A stretch of 64,000 nucleotides of DNA from Chamaelirium japonicum (GCA_947650365.1 OX393555.1:16852251-16916250); one strand, 5' to 3'; positions 20,495 through 32,349 are shown, counted from the stretch's first letter. Notes: a model not told the origin generated them from the letters alone. Program-made: numbers and translations.

Positions 20495-20850
20495 GACCCA
20501 CCGGCCCTGCCTGGTGGGCCCACGAAGACTACCGCAGGACCCACAGGCCCTGCCTGGTGGGCCCACAAGGACTACCGCGGGACCCACCGGCCTTGCCTGG
20601 TGGGCCCACGAGGACTACCGAGGGACCCACCGGCCCTGCCTGGTGGGTCCACGAGGACTACCGCGGGACCCACCGGCCCTGCCTGGTGGGCCCACGAGGA
20701 CTACCGCGGGACCCACCGGCCCTACCTGGTGGGCCCACAGAGACTTTCTCGGGACCCACCGGCCCTGCCTGGTAGGCCCACAGAGACTTTCGCGGGATCC
20801 ACCGGCCCTGCCTGGAAGATCCCCAGAGGAGACAGCGGGACCCACCAGCC
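20495..20850 (+). repeat. 43-bp GC-rich tandem repeat, about 8 copies
   Basis: Each unit reads 'gacccaccggccctgcctgg' then TGGGCCCACGAGGACTACCG and CGG, with growing divergence in the last two or three copies. The period is not divisible by three, so all three frames stay open and give spurious proline-rich ORFs. It lies about 70-425 bp before the TATA box of the gypsy LTR, so it is probably in U3. Confidence 0.9.
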
Positions 20851-20919
20851 CTGCATGGAGAATCTTCCAGAAATGACCAGAAACCGCCATTTACCCCTAG
20901 ATTCACTCCTCAGAAATTC

Positions 20920-20927
20920 TATAAATA
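20920..20927 (+). promoter_or_regulatory. TATA box of the gypsy 5' LTR
   Basis: 'tataaata' within 'ctataaatagcag'. It lies about 430 bp before the inferred LTR end, where a Pol II start for the retrotransposon RNA is expected. Confidence 0.6.
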
Positions 20928-21357
20928 GCAGAGCCTTCTAAAGAAGAAGTGATCCAGATCCAAATCCCAGTTCTAAAACCAGAGCTCTAGAATTCCAACT
21001 TTCTATCTTCTAACTCTCCTCAATTTTCTTCTTGTCTCTGAAGAGATCGGAGGTACTTCAGTAACACTCGGCCTGTCGAGGTTACTTTGAACCAAGTGAT
21101 AGTGAATTCGGGTTGCTCCCTATAGCACGGAGACGTAGGCTTCGGCTGAACTCCGAGATCACCTCTCGTGTTAACTCTCTCTGATTGCCTCTCTCTCTCT
21201 CTCTGTTTGCTTATTGAAAGAGCTAACTCAAAGTCACTAAGGCATCAGCCTTCGAACCTACCTCCAATCAACAGATCGGCCAACGATCTTCGACTTCAAC
21301 TTCGATTGACTGGTGAGGTGAAGTTTTCAGAACGGCACGAAGATTTTTCCCCCACAG

Positions 21358-21376
21358 TTTAGCACCGTCTGTGGGA
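21358..21376 (+). promoter_or_regulatory. Gypsy primer-binding site
   Basis: 'tttagcaccgtctgtggga', two changes from the TTTGGCGCCGTCTGTGGGA common at this place in Tat/RIRE2-type elements. The preceding '...cccaca' (to 21356) is the likely LTR end. Confidence 0.6.
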
Positions 21377-21524
21377 TCCGAGCGAGAAGCTAAGTCCGCT
21401 CTACAACAAGTATCAGATCGGTTGAGCAGACAACCGATCTCGATAGCCAAAACTTCCAGCCCCTTCGGTTGAGTAGACAACCGTTAGGACGTCGGCACTC
21501 TTGGTTGCATCCTTCGCCCTCTAA

Positions 21525-23500
21525 ATGGCGAGAACCAAGCATCAGGATCATCCAGAGGGAAGTAATACACATCAAGCTCGTCCTGAGACTCGTTCAATGA
21601 GTCAAAGGCTCAACTTCGGATAGCCCCTTGCTGTCCCCGATATGGGAGTTCGCTCAGGCAGCGGAAGATCAGTCGATCGACCGATCGCCCTACCTCCTCA
21701 TCAATCAATAGGGCATACAACCCCTGCTCCTACTGAAGACCCGCCATCTACCTATCAAATCTCAGCGATCGATTTTCAATTACTACAATTGGCAAAGCAA
21801 AATGCCACCCTCACTGCTGAGAGGGATGCTCTCAAGAAGGCAGCCTCCGAAGCCGGGATCGCTCTTCCTATTCCCTCAACCAACGAGAGGGTCGATCTAC
21901 CACGGCAATCGATCCACTCTGAGCCACGGAGGTCAATGGGCACTGCTGCCCTTGAGAGGATTCGTCGTGACCCAACTCCCTCTGCTGCCCCGTGGAAGCA
22001 GAGTGTTTGGGATCGCATCGACGATGAGTCCTCCCAATCCTCATCCGGTCTCAACTATGACAGGAGGACACCTTCAAAGCCCGACTTATCAAGAAGACAT
22101 CAGATGAAAGGGGCGCCCTCAAAGAGCAGAGCCTCTCTGTCTATCCCACTTCAATATGGGACCGGAACGGATCTTCGTCACCGACTACAACCGGCAAACA
22201 CTCAAATGCCCGAGCAAGACCTTGCGATCTTGCCTCTTGACCTGCATCCAGGTTGAGGGCATGGTCGGAGGGAGGGATACTCCTCTGCCGGACCTCTCCA
22301 TTGAAGTCTTTTCCAATCAACATTTCCAAGGGGATGGAGGACTCCCACTCTCCCCAAATTCAATTGCCTCAAGGGAGATCCGACTCTCCATATACTCGCC
22401 TTCAAGCAAGCTCTGACACCGCACGAGGAGGAAAACAACGTGCTCTGCCGCACCTTCGCGGGGAGTCTCGATGAGCCATCCCTCGATTGGTATCATAATC
22501 TCCGAGCTGGATCCATCACCCAGTTCAGTGTCTTGGCCAATCATTTCGTGCAGCACTACCAGCTGAACTTGGAGCCGGAGAAGAAACTTGATTCCCTCTA
22601 CCGGCTGAGGATGGGTGCTGACGAGAGTCTCCGTAGCTTCACAAGAAGATTCCGCAACGAGCACGCCACCCTCTTAGGACGGCATTTGGACGATGAGGCT
22701 ATCATGCTGGCCTTTCAGAATGCCCTCCGTTTTGACCTTCACTTCTACAACGACTTCATTCGCAACCCCCCTCCTTCTCTGGGTTCATTGTTCGACCGGA
22801 TACAAAGGGAGATTGAAGTCGAAGGTGATCAAGTCGCCCGAAAAGGGCGAGAGACGAAGCGAAGACCCGCTGAGAGAGAAGCTCCCAAGTATGCTGCCAA
22901 AGCTCACAACGCAGAGGCAGGGGTTCCTCCCGCACCCAAGCGGTCAAGAAACAATGGACGCCGATCTCCCCCGAAGAAGACCACTTTCACCAAGTGGAAT
23001 CTACCGATTGAGCAAATCCTCGACCGCATTCAACACGAGGAGTTTCTCCGGAGGCCTAATCCTCTGCAGCCCGACACCAAGGTCACTGCAGACAAAACGG
23101 TCTACTGTGACTTTCACCGGAGTCACGGCCATTCCATCGATCGGTGCTATCGGCTGAGATATCATCTTGAAGACCTACTGCGAGAAGGCCATCTCCAAGA
23201 GTTCGCCAAGGGCGGACAAGATCAACACCGATCCTCTGCAAAGGGGAAAAAGGCTTGCTGGGTCCATCAAATCTCTTCCAACCGATCACTTCTCACTGTG
23301 AATGCCAACGTCTTTGGCATTCACGGGTCATTGCACAATCAAGCACTGACTAAGAAGGAAGTTGATCGGCAAGTTCGACGCATCTTCCATGTTCGTTCTA
23401 CGGCGAACAAAGAAGATACCTGGATCGAGAAGCCCGTCAAAGGCTTAGTCTGGCCCTCCATCATTTTCAATGACGCTGATCTTCAAGGAGTTCATACTCC
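21525..23500 (+). pseudogene. Gypsy gag region
   Basis: Structural protein of the virus-like particle. The N-terminal part (about 21525-22256) is hydrophilic, with a short coiled coil ('LLQLAKQNATLTAERDALKK'). The retrotransposon gag domain follows ('FAGSLDEPSLDWYHNLRAGS' through 'LRSFTRRFRNEHATL', about 22450-22680), then a basic region. A zinc-knuckle-like remnant 'CDFHRSHGHSIDRCYRLR' (C..H...H...C) lies at about 23107-23160. Three stop codons fall in the first 780 bases. The frame is open from 22305 to 23990. Confidence 0.85.
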
Positions 23501-23519
23501 ACATCGAGACCCCCTGGTC

Positions 23520-23990
23520 TTGAAGCTCATCGTCGACGACAGCACTATCAATCGCATCCTCATCGACACCGGAAGCTCCATCGACATTATGTTCTCGGAT
23601 TGTTTCAAACGTCTGGGACATAAATACTCGAGTCTTAAAGTCATCCCGACGGTGATCACGGGCTTCAACGGCGAACAAAGCATCACAATGGGCGAATCAA
23701 GATTCACCCTCGACCACAACCGAGAGACCCGAGTCTCGGTGAGGTTTGCGATCGTTGAAGGAACGTCCAACTACAATATCATCCTCGGTCGGCCATTCCT
23801 CCACCAAATCAATGCCATCTCCTCTTCTTACCATCAACTCCTCAAATTTGCAACGGGAGAAGGCATCATATGCATCCGAGGAGATCAGCAAGTCGGGCGT
23901 TCCTACGAAGTAGCTACTGCAAGAACCGATCGCAAAATAAATGTCGCTCCCACAAAGCGATCCAGAGATGAAGCCGGTCCTTCTTCCAAA
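23520..23990 (+). CDS. Gypsy aspartic protease domain
   Basis: Retropepsin that cleaves the polyprotein. The catalytic triad is in 'RILIDTGSSIDIMFSDCFKR' (about 23552-23610). 'NYNIILGRPFLHQINAISSS' near 23770 is the conserved ILGRP-type end strand. It lies in the same open frame as gag and is closed by TAG at 23991. Confidence 0.85.
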
Positions 23991-23993
23991 TAG

Positions 23994-24800
23994 CAACCAA
24001 AGGAGATCCCGCTAACCAAGCCCCCACCGATCGAGTGGGAGGCTTCACCTTCAATCGAAGAAATCATCCCAATCAATATCGGCAGTGGAGATCTCCCTCA
24101 ACAAATATTCATCGATACCGGTCTCAGCAACGCAGAAGTGCGAGACATGGTATCCTTCCTTCAGTCCAACATCGACGTCTTCACCTGGTGCTTCGAAGAT
24201 ATGCCTGGGATCAATCCAGATGACGCTTGCCATCGGCTCACAATCAAAGAAGAAGTGAAGCCTAGCAAACAAAAGCCACGCACAATCCAACCAGAACTAC
24301 AAGTTGCAGTTCAAGACGAGATCAGTAAACTACTCGCAGCAGGCTTCATTCGTGAAGTAGAGTACCCTACTTGGATCTCCAATATAGTTGCTATCCCAAA
24401 GAAGAACGGGAAGGTTAGAGTGTGCATCGACTTCACCAACCTCAACAAGGCTTGTCCCAAAGATCTATTCCACATGCCAAGGATAGATAGGCTCATCGAC
24501 GCCACTGCTGGCCACGAGCTATTATCTTTCATGGATGGATACTCTGGGTACAATCAAATTCTTCTTCACTCGGACGATCAAGAGAAGACATGCTTTGTGA
24601 CTGACCGAGGACTTTACTGCTACAACGTAATGCCCTTCGGCCTCAAGAACGCAGGATCTACCTATCAAAGGTTAGTCACAAAGATGTTCGAAGATCAAAT
24701 CGGGTGCAACGTCGAAGTCTATGTCGACGACCTTCTCACCAAAAGCTCTAATCAAGGGAGCCATCTATCCGATCTGACTGAAACATTCCAAATCCTCTGA
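23994..24800 (+). CDS. Gypsy reverse transcriptase domain
   Basis: Copies element RNA into DNA. It continues the gag-PR frame past the TAG at 23991. The entry region 'VFTWCFEDMPGINPDDACH' precedes the RT fold. Active-site parts are intact: 'SFMDGYSGYNQI' (first Asp) and 'VEVYVDDLLTKS' (YVDD). 'VMPFGLKNAGSTYQR' is the usual block between them. TGA at 24798 interrupts the frame where related elements have Arg; the open frame then continues with 'KYRMKLNPAKCAFGV'. Confidence 0.9.
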   Translation, partial: QPKEIPLTKPPPIEWEASPSIEEIIPINIGSGDLPQQIFIDTGLSNAEVRDMVSFLQSNIDVFTWCFEDMPGINPDDACHRLTIKEEVKPSKQKPRTIQPELQVAVQDEISKLLAAGFIREVEYPTWISNIVAIPKKNGKVRVCIDFTNLNKACPKDLFHMPRIDRLIDATAGHELLSFMDGYSGYNQILLHSDDQEKTCFVTDRGLYCYNVMPFGLKNAGSTYQRLVTKMFEDQIGCNVEVYVDDLLTKSSNQGSHLSDLTETFQIL

Positions 24801-25925
24801 AAGTACCGCATGAAGCTCAATCCAGCCAAGTGTGCTTTCGGAGTTCAATCAGGCAAGTTTCTAGGTCATCTCGTAACCAGGAGAGGCATCGAAGCCAACC
24901 CAGACCAAATTCGAGCTATTCTGGATATGCCATCACCTACAAATCGAAAGAAAGTTCAACGCCTCACTGGAAGGTTAGCAGCCCTCAATCGGTTCATCTC
25001 GAAGTCTTCCGACAAATGCAAGCCACTCTTCGACAAAATACGAACGGCAGATACTTCTGGCTGGAGTCCTACGTGCGAGGAAGCCTTTCAAAACGTCAAG
25101 AAATATCTGGTGCGAGCTCCTATTCTAACGGCTCCACTTCCAAAAGAAGACCTCTGGCTCTACGTCGCCGTCACCGATCAAGCAATTAGTGCGGTCCTGG
25201 TCAGCAGGAGAGAAGGTGTCGACCATCCGGTCTACTACATCAGCCATATGCTTCTCCCGGCCGAGACCCGCTACTCAAAGACGGAGAAGGTCATACTGGC
25301 CTTGCTCACCGCATCGCGTCGTCTCCAACCTTATTTTGTTTCCCATCAGATCACAGTCATCTCAGAACACCCACTCAAAGATATCATCGACAAGGCGGGT
25401 CGAGCGGGTCGAATGACCAAATGGGTGATCGAGATGAGTGCTCTGGGGATCCAGTTCGAATCTCGCACTTCGCTCAAGGGGCAAGTAATTGCTAATTTTC
25501 TAGCCGACTTTCCAGTGGAAGACCCCATAACTTGGGAAGAAGATGTCGATATGCGCCTTGAAGATGAAGTTGAACCTCCTCTTAATCCGACTGCAAAAAC
25601 CGATCCAGTTCTTGAAGCTCCTACCACCGCACCAGCTCAATGGAAACTTTACACTGATGGAGCTTCAAGCGTGATCGGTTCGGGAATTGGGATAGTCCTA
25701 GTATCCTCTGAACTTGATCATCTTCAGAAGGCCACTCTCCTTGGATTCAACACTACCAACAACGAAGCCGAATACGAAGCACTCATCTTCGGACTCGAAA
25801 TGGCTGAATCCCTGGGGGTGGATCGACTCATCATCTACAGCGACTCCCAGCTGATTGTAAGACAAATCAACGGGGAGTACACTGCAAGAGAAGAAAGGAT
25901 GCAGCATTACTTGACTCTGGTGTGA
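24801..25925 (+). CDS. Gypsy RT connection, RNase H and second (Tat-type) RNase H
   Basis: After the RT thumb ('KFLGHLVTRRGIEANPDQI') comes the ordinary gypsy RNase H ('LWLYVAVTDQAISAVLVS' through 'TKWVIEMSALGIQFE'). A second RNase H follows, with Asp in 'LYTDGASSVIGSGIGIVL', Glu in 'TTNNEAEYEALIFGLEMAES' and Asp in 'LIIYSDSQLIVRQINGEY'. The fourth acidic residue lies in 'ENQEADALTNL', just after the TGA at 25923. The double RNase H is the recognised hallmark of the Tat clade. Confidence 0.88.
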   Translation, partial: KYRMKLNPAKCAFGVQSGKFLGHLVTRRGIEANPDQIRAILDMPSPTNRKKVQRLTGRLAALNRFISKSSDKCKPLFDKIRTADTSGWSPTCEEAFQNVKKYLVRAPILTAPLPKEDLWLYVAVTDQAISAVLVSRREGVDHPVYYISHMLLPAETRYSKTEKVILALLTASRRLQPYFVSHQITVISEHPLKDIIDKAGRAGRMTKWVIEMSALGIQFESRTSLKGQVIANFLADFPVEDPITWEEDVDMRLEDEVEPPLNPTAKTDPVLEAPTTAPAQWKLYTDGASSVIGSGIGIVLVSSELDHLQKATLLGFNTTNNEAEYEALIFGLEMAESLGVDRLIIYSDSQLIVRQINGEYTAREERMQHYLTLV

Positions 25926-26238
25926 CATCTTCAACAACGTTTCACTAGCACCGAGTTCATTCAAATCCCGAGGGCAGAAAATCAAGAAGCAGACGCCTTA
26001 ACCAATCTGCCTCGGTTCTTGGGGATTCCCTCGGAGGGAGGCAAATACAAATCGATTACCAAGAAGCACCCAAAACCACCCCCGAACAACAGATCGTCGC
26101 CACTACAGAAAGATCTGAGGGTGGAAAACAACTGGCCTCCAACCTTACTACTACAACAAATAAACTCGAGGATTGGAGACAACCAATCTTCGACTTCTTC
26201 AAACATGGCAAAATGCCCGAAGATCCACTTCAAGTGAG

Positions 26239-26243
26239 AATAC
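26239..26243. repeat. Target-site duplication of copia-1, left copy (AATAC)
   Basis: AATAC immediately before the TG of the left LTR. The same five bases occur at 36291-36295 right after the other LTR. Confidence 0.93.
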
Positions 26244-28572
26244 TGTTAGAATTGGTGAGGTCTATAGCTCGTAAAAACCTAGTGTTTAGCTTTGTATGGT
26301 TGATAGTATAGGATTGCATATTGGTACGTACCTTAGTACGTGTTCTGATTACAGAACAGAGAGCCATGGCTACATGGTAATCCACTTGAGTGGGAGACTC
26401 AAGGGACTGGTCCCATGTAACCTAAATACGTTCGCAGCTCTGATAAGGGTTGGTCGCCCTATCAGGATAAGCTGTTGGGATGACAGAGCGTAGGTGTCTC
26501 CACCACGGTCATTACCAGGCACAGTGTCTGTGGCCGAACAGAACCAACACGGTGCACAGATCGATGAGCAGACATCGGTGCACTAAACCGTGTTTCTGCT
26601 TAGGGTAAAACGGTCCTAAACCCTGAGGAACCATGTCTGGTGGACTAACCAGTTGTGTGGTGCTTTGGCGCACCAATGTGTGAGGATCCGGATGAAGTGA
26701 TCCAAAACCACGGTGTACTGGGTTACCCGGCTGGCGTTGCATCAGCGTGTCACTCCTGCAGGCTATCCACACCCCTAACGGGAGGTGCATTCCTTGGTCT
26801 GACCTATGCCGTATTAAACCCTGGCCAGGTGGTCATCAGTTGGACTGGTGACGGATCCGGTTGCTCGGAAGAGTAATCGGAGGTACGATGTATGTGGTCA
26901 ACCAGGAAGGAATCGAGTCATATGAGCACTCGAGTCTGACGGTATTCTCCACCGCTCGAGTTGCGTCATGGCACCAGTAGAGGGACAGCGAGTTTACCAT
27001 ACTAAGCGGAGAGCAGGGGTATGTGGGAGAACATAGTAAGTCTGGGGGGATTGGAGTGCAGCCTGCGTCGCACTCTGGGTGGCTACGCAGGTTAACTCGG
27101 ACTCAGAGGATCGATGGTACACTCGGGTAGTGTGTCGATCGAGTCTGAGTTGGAAGCCATGAACCCTGGTCCCTGAAGGTTCCACCTTATCGACATTATG
27201 TACGGTTCTTATACCATCTCCTCGAAACACAGAACGTAGTTAGAGGAAGCGAGAAGTCCAAGCATACGCTCCGTGAGTGCTTCGCACTAGTGCACGGTAG
27301 ATGCGTAGCTACGTGTGTGCACTAAGGGGAAACCCTAGGTTAGTGCAGAGACACATGTAGCAATTCCTTGTCATAAGTGGACTTTGCCACATAGGTGCGA
27401 TGCACCGGGACATGTTGCGAGTTGACTAGTTGACTTCACTAGGGGCACCCTATGGGAACCTCAGAGAATAGTGAAATCACTGGTGCACTTCACTTATGTG
27501 TGCCTTGTAAAGTCTCGTACACGAGGAACGGCCAACTAGTGACATAAGGGCGTTTTGGTCATACCATGCGCCACTATGCACTAAGGGGGCCGGCCCTAAG
27601 TGTTGAGAGACTGGTCAAGGCCGGCCCCATTAGTTTCGGGAGGTTGTTGCCTCCGATGAAGGGGCCGGTTATGAGGCGCAGAAAACGGGCTGGTTTTGAC
27701 CGTTTTCGAAAACAAGGAAAGGATAGAGATAAAGAAGAGATATATAGGGATAAGGTTTGAATCTATCATCCTTATCCATACTGTCCTTATCCATATGAAT
27801 AGGCCAGCCCTATATATGAGAAGGAGAGAGAGGGTGCACGAAATTAATAGAGCCATGCAAGCCCTAGGGCCGGCCATGGCATGGGGAAACCCTAGCCGCC
27901 CCCTCTCCTCTCTTCGCATCTCCTCTCTCGTCTCTCTCTCCCTTGCTTGCGCCATTGGATGGCGACTCGTCTTCCTCACGTGGTGTTTTGTAGAAGGAGA
28001 AGGCTCATCGTATGGAGGCACTCAGAGATCCATCGACAAGGTGCCGTGCATCGTGTGAGATCGGGTGAACTAGAAGGCATCTCCCGCAACCTTTTGCTGT
28101 CCAGAATCTGCACAAAAAATTAACGTTGTTTCTGCGATTCCGGGAGCTACAGAAGTCCAAACGACGTGAAACTTGTTGGAAAAGTTGCGTCTCGAAGTTG
28201 GCTACCTGCAGTCCGAATTTCAGCCCAATCGGAGTTCGAAGCAGAAAGTTATGTCCATCGCACCGAAGCTATGTCGAGCAGATCCGTAGCCCGTCTCCAT
28301 CGACAAAGAAGAAATTTGTCGCGGTGAAAGATTCCGCACGCAGGTATGACCTCTAACAAGTAGATCTAACATAATTAGAACATGCATTCATGCTAGTTTG
28401 TTCTTTCGCGTTAGATCATCGTTAGGGGTTCGCGTAGTTGCCATGCTAGATTCATACACGCATATGTAGATCGTTTCGATAAAAATTTTGATATGTAACG
28501 CACACCGCTCACGGTCCTCGGACCTTCACTTTGCTTCCGCTGCGGGCCTCTACCATGGATTTATATCCAAAA
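26244..28572 (+). repeat. Copia-1 5' LTR
   Basis: Starts 'tgttagaattggtgaggtc' and ends 'ccatggatttatatccaaaa'. 2,329 bp. The TATA-like 'ctatatatga' near 27811 is the likely promoter. Several ORFs of 60-141 codons occur in it but have no recognisable product and are repeated in every LTR copy. Confidence 0.95.
27811..27820 (+). promoter_or_regulatory. Probable TATA box of copia-1 5' LTR
   Basis: 'ctatatatga' about 760 bp before the LTR end. The same string is in the 3' LTR near 35529, and a variant ('tcatatatat' on the plus strand) is in copia-2. Confidence 0.45.
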
Positions 28573-28574
28573 AT

Positions 28575-28586
28575 TGGTATCAGAGC
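28575..28586 (+). promoter_or_regulatory. Copia-1 primer-binding site
   Basis: 'tggtatcagagc', the standard complement of the initiator tRNA-Met 3' end in plant copia elements, two bases after the LTR. Confidence 0.93.
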
Positions 28587-30640
28587 TCCGCTAGTGGTGT
28601 ACGTTTCATGTTTTTCATGAAATCGTCATGTGCGCGCATGAATAGTATGTGCCGCCATCGGGGTTGTACCAGTAGATCATGCATAGTAGATTTTGTATGT
28701 TCTATGAATCGTTCTTGCAGGGCGCCGCTTCTAAAATTATTCTAGATATGTGATTGCTTGCTACCGGGGGTCGGACCCCGTGTTAGCGATTTTGTCTGGA
28801 TGTTTTTTCTTCTATGTTTGGATAGATTTTAGAGCCATAGTCGGGCAAGAGGTGAAGATTTACCACCCTTGATTCCCAGGCTTTTGCTAGGTTTGTTTTC
28901 CTTTTCTTTCTAGGAAATTGTGTACGAGCGAGCACTTGCTCGAAGCGTACTAGATCTTTTTCGGTTACAGATTGAAGAGGAGGACTTACCGTGGAGATCC
29001 ACCACTGGGAAGATGAGCGGAACCTTGGAGGACGATGGCGATCCAGCGAAGCGTACGCGATGACGGCAAAGGGCATAAAGCGTCAGAAGATCGTATACAG
29101 AGGCTTGCACCGGATCGAGGAGCCTTGTGAAGGAGACAGAGAGTCTGCGCTGTGCCAGTCAGGTTCAGGGGTCGGACCCTGAACTTGATTCAGTTGTGTG
29201 CTTATTTCTTTCAGTAGTTCTTTATATTTCTGTAGAGAACCCCGATGCGATAATTTGATTATCTGTGTCAGAGGGATGCCCTTTCCCCTTGGGTCCTAGC
29301 GACCTTATTAGGATTGGATTCCACTAGTGACGCCTATTATTTAATTGACCCTTGATGATAGTATGAATTCCTCACATTTGGTTATGCCCCCATTAGGTCA
29401 ACACCCGATTAGTCGGGTGTGCCTATTTGGCAAGCATCGAAACCTAGAATGAGTTGGAATTCTACTATGACATCATTCGTCAAATTTATAAGCAAGGCGC
29501 CATGGTAGTGGAAGACCTTTCCTGTCAGTCTGACCTTAGGCTAGGCTCCATGGCATTAGCGTGATAGCCAAGTTTGCAAAGCATCAATGTTCTTGGGATA
29601 TGTAATGTGACCCTTGAGTGGAGAAATCCACTCGAGGCAGGGACTATGATATTCCAAGATCGATTAATGCTTCGCGAAAGGCTTGAATGCTAGTGGGAGC
29701 ACGGTATGACCAGGGTCTAGTGTATAGGTTGTCGTGACCTTAGTGTACACTCATACTTGCATTAAATAACCCTCAACTTTAATAAGGGATGTAAGAGAGG
29801 ACTTTTAGAGATCCTCTGGCCTCCACGGCCAGTCGTTTTGTGTTTGGGTGGGGATGCATAACTTCACACCCCCTAGGGTGGGAGCTGTGTGTTTCCATGC
29901 CAAATTACTTAATGACCTCCCTAAGGATATGGCGATTACGAGGCCAGGAGAGAAGGGCTTTTCATCCCACCCTAGTGGGGGCCGCATGAACTCCCGTGTC
30001 ATAATTGCTTAGGCTCGTGGGTAAGCATCCTAAGTGCACGTGAGGTATTCGTTGCGAAGACAACGGTAATCACGTGGCACTGGCCAAAAGATAACCATGG
30101 TCCATCAAAGCCCTTAGTTGGCAGATTTGGACTGGGTCAAGGAAAGGCCCGTGTAAGCGGATTGATGCTGCATGATGCCCCCTAGGGCAGGTGTAGTCGA
30201 TTCCGAGATCTTACATACATGGTTAATTAATCCATAGAGGTGTCTTCGCTGTGAGGGTAGCGCTGACATTTGGATATAATTAGCTTATTTTCAAAATCCA
30301 TAAAATAAGTTATTTTGCATTCATTTTTATTCAACCATATAGTTCCCTTATCCGCTATCCCATAAGAGAACCAGTTATCGGGTCTCTAACTACGTAGAGT
30401 GGAAGCGCAGTCTTTAGCTTATGCTTAGGGTAGTAAATGTACATTGGCATGCAATCTAAATATCCCTGTACTAGACCTAATGGGTCCAGATATCACTAGG
30501 GCACTAACTAGGGCATATGAAGACTGGCGAGAGTCTAAGGAGATGTGCAAGTGCTATGTTATAGCAGACTTGCGGACAATTCTTTAGAAGCGAGTCAGAG
30601 ATATGCCGGGTCTTCTCTAATTAAGTTTTACTTGCATTAG
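28587..30640 (+). other. Copia-1 leader region without recognisable coding
   Basis: About 2 kb between the primer-binding site and the gag remnant. No domain recognised. 'ggggtcggacc' occurs twice (28767, 29168). The same sequence is in copia-2. Confidence 0.6.
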
Positions 30641-31110
30641 ATGTCTGGAAGGCGAAGTCAGTCGACTCATCGCTTTTCCACTAAGATACTTGTCGGTACC
30701 GAGATATCAGTGGGTATGCTTGTTCGGGAACACATCTTTGAGTTCCAGAACGAACTAGATTCCCAAGACATGGTACCAGATGACGAGGTGGTGGAAGACG
30801 TCTGTCTTGCATCCTTGTCTGGAACCTTCGAAGGCGTTATCAGAGACTTTAGCTTTAACAAGTTAGAGATGATAAACGCAGAACTTCTAAGAAGATTTCC
30901 AAGAGACAAAGGATGAGATCAAGATTAAAGGCAATGCCTTTAGTGCTTAACCTAGGTCTTCTTTAGAAGAACCTAAGGGAATAACTTATAAGAGATCAAA
31001 AACTATTCTAGTGCAGAAACTGGTATGGAATCCTAAGTCTGGTAACGCCAAGGACGGAAGTATTTCCGCTGTGGCGAGCATAGGGGGTATTTGAAGATTG
31101 AGTATGACCT
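30641..31110 (+). pseudogene. Copia-1 gag remnant
   Basis: A 91-codon frame (30641-30916) contains 'LASLSGTFEGVIRDFSFNKL' and 'NAELLRRF', matching the copia gag block of the form LSLP..Y..F...FNMNK..L...ELL. About 150 bases on, 'YFRCGEHRGYLK' (about 31067-31100) is a decayed zinc knuckle of the CxxCxxxxHxxxxC type. The downstream frame is broken. Confidence 0.65.
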
Positions 31111-31749
31111 CAGGATGTTAGGAGTTGAGTCGCTATCTAGTAGCAGTTCTTATGCTTCTTGGAATGTAGACTTCTGGTCTACAGATATTCAAGGAAAGCA
31201 GAAGGCTACTTTATAGTGAAGGAATCCTAACATAGGTACTGATGCCATAAGCCGCTGCGGAAGCTGTTAGATATGATTGTCTTAGTTTTTCCGAAATACG
31301 GATTTTGTTTTTTAGAGATGTAGTTCTGTTTCCTCTTTGGTAAATGAAGTTTTTAGTTTTAGACAGCACCGTAGGTGTGTATCTTAAACTAAATAGATAG
31401 CTTCATTACTAGAGAAATAGATCAGAATAATCTCTTTATATTTAATCCTAATTCGGAAATAGATATCATGACAGCTGCAGCGTCTAATTTAAATTCATCT
31501 AAATCCTTCGGAGAAGCTATCCCATTTGTGACCCCTCTGATTTAGATATTCTGCCTTAGATAAATTCAAAGGTAAAAGAAGGCCGAGTTTCTGTTCACAG
31601 ATTCATCGGAGATCCTTCTAACCTATGAATGTTATCTGGAAGGCAGAATAACTAAAAGGGCCACTAAGGTATTGGAGTTAGTTAATTTTGACGTCTATGG
31701 TTCCAAGAGCGTCTAGACGATAGAAGACTCTTCGATTTAATCGAAGAAA

Positions 31750-32040
31750 TAAGTCACTATCGGACGAGTTCCATAGGATCCTGAGAGAGTATGGGATTAT
31801 CTCCCAGTTAAATGCTCTAAGGATGACACGTCAGAATGAAGTCTCCGAGAGAAGGAATCGGACTCTGTTTGACATGGTCCGTAGTATGATGAATATTGCC
31901 AAGTATACTACCCACCTTTGGTGGGGTTGTACCTTAAAACAGTAGCTTATATCTGAAACTATCTCTCATCTAGATCAGTTCCTCAGACCTATAGAGAGCT
32001 ATGGTCTAAGCGAAAGCTGACACTATAGTGTCTCGAGATA
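31750..32040 (+). pseudogene. Copia-1 integrase remnant
   Basis: Translation gives 'FHRILREYGIISQLNALRMT', 'NEVSERRNRTLFDMVRSMMN' and 'THLWWGCTLK', then a stop. These match the copia integrase core around its catalytic Glu (N.V.ERRNRTL). The upstream part, with the two Asp residues and the HHCC finger, is not recognisable. Confidence 0.75.
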
Positions 32041-32349
32041 TAGAGTTGTCCTGCACTTGTGCAAAACGACAAGAGGGATGAGATGAAAATGTAGTTCCAG
32101 GTATATCTGTTTGTAGGTTACCCTTAGGAGGCATAAGATGGACTATTTTATGATCTTGAGGTTAGGAAGGTAATCGTTTCTACGAACACCATCTACCTAG
32201 ATCAAGATTATATTATAAGACCATAAGTTTATCAGTAAGGTAGTTCTGGGTGAACTACTGGGTACTGGTAGAGAGTGCGCATTTGAAAAACGTAGTGGGA
32301 GTAGATGATACAAGAAACTAGTATACCAGGTATTGTAGAAACGATTCAC

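Larger units (their letters stand above)
21525..26243 (+). pseudogene. Gypsy gag-pol polyprotein, 5' portion (gag to second RNase H)
   Basis: One reading frame from ATG 21525 spans gag, PR, RT and both RNases H. It is broken by point stops at 21621 (TAG), 22254 and 22302 (TGA), 23991 (TAG), 24798 and 25923 (TGA). Between about 26040 and 26170 the frame shifts. Most stops can be explained by C-to-T changes in CGA, CAA or CAG codons. The last part ('LEDWRQPIFDFFKHGKMPED') is the linker before integrase and is split by copia-1. Leaving out copia-1 and one AATAC copy brings the flanking codons back into register with the integrase frame. Confidence 0.9.

Noticed and set aside
20426-20941. Proline/tryptophan-rich ORFs of up to 171 codons in three frames
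   Set aside because: Caused by the 43-bp tandem repeat, which keeps all frames open.
22693-23157. 154-codon ORF overlapping gypsy gag in another frame
   Set aside because: Shadow of the gag frame.
24095-24130. A second aspartic protease motif ('FIDTG') just before RT
   Set aside because: It is in the region that joins protease to RT in Tat elements and lacks the following conserved protease parts. The real protease motif is at about 23560.
27596-28058. ORFs of 120-141 codons in the copia LTRs (also at 35314, 39892 and 47612)
   Set aside because: Present only because the LTR is repeated four times; overlapping on opposite strands; no domain.
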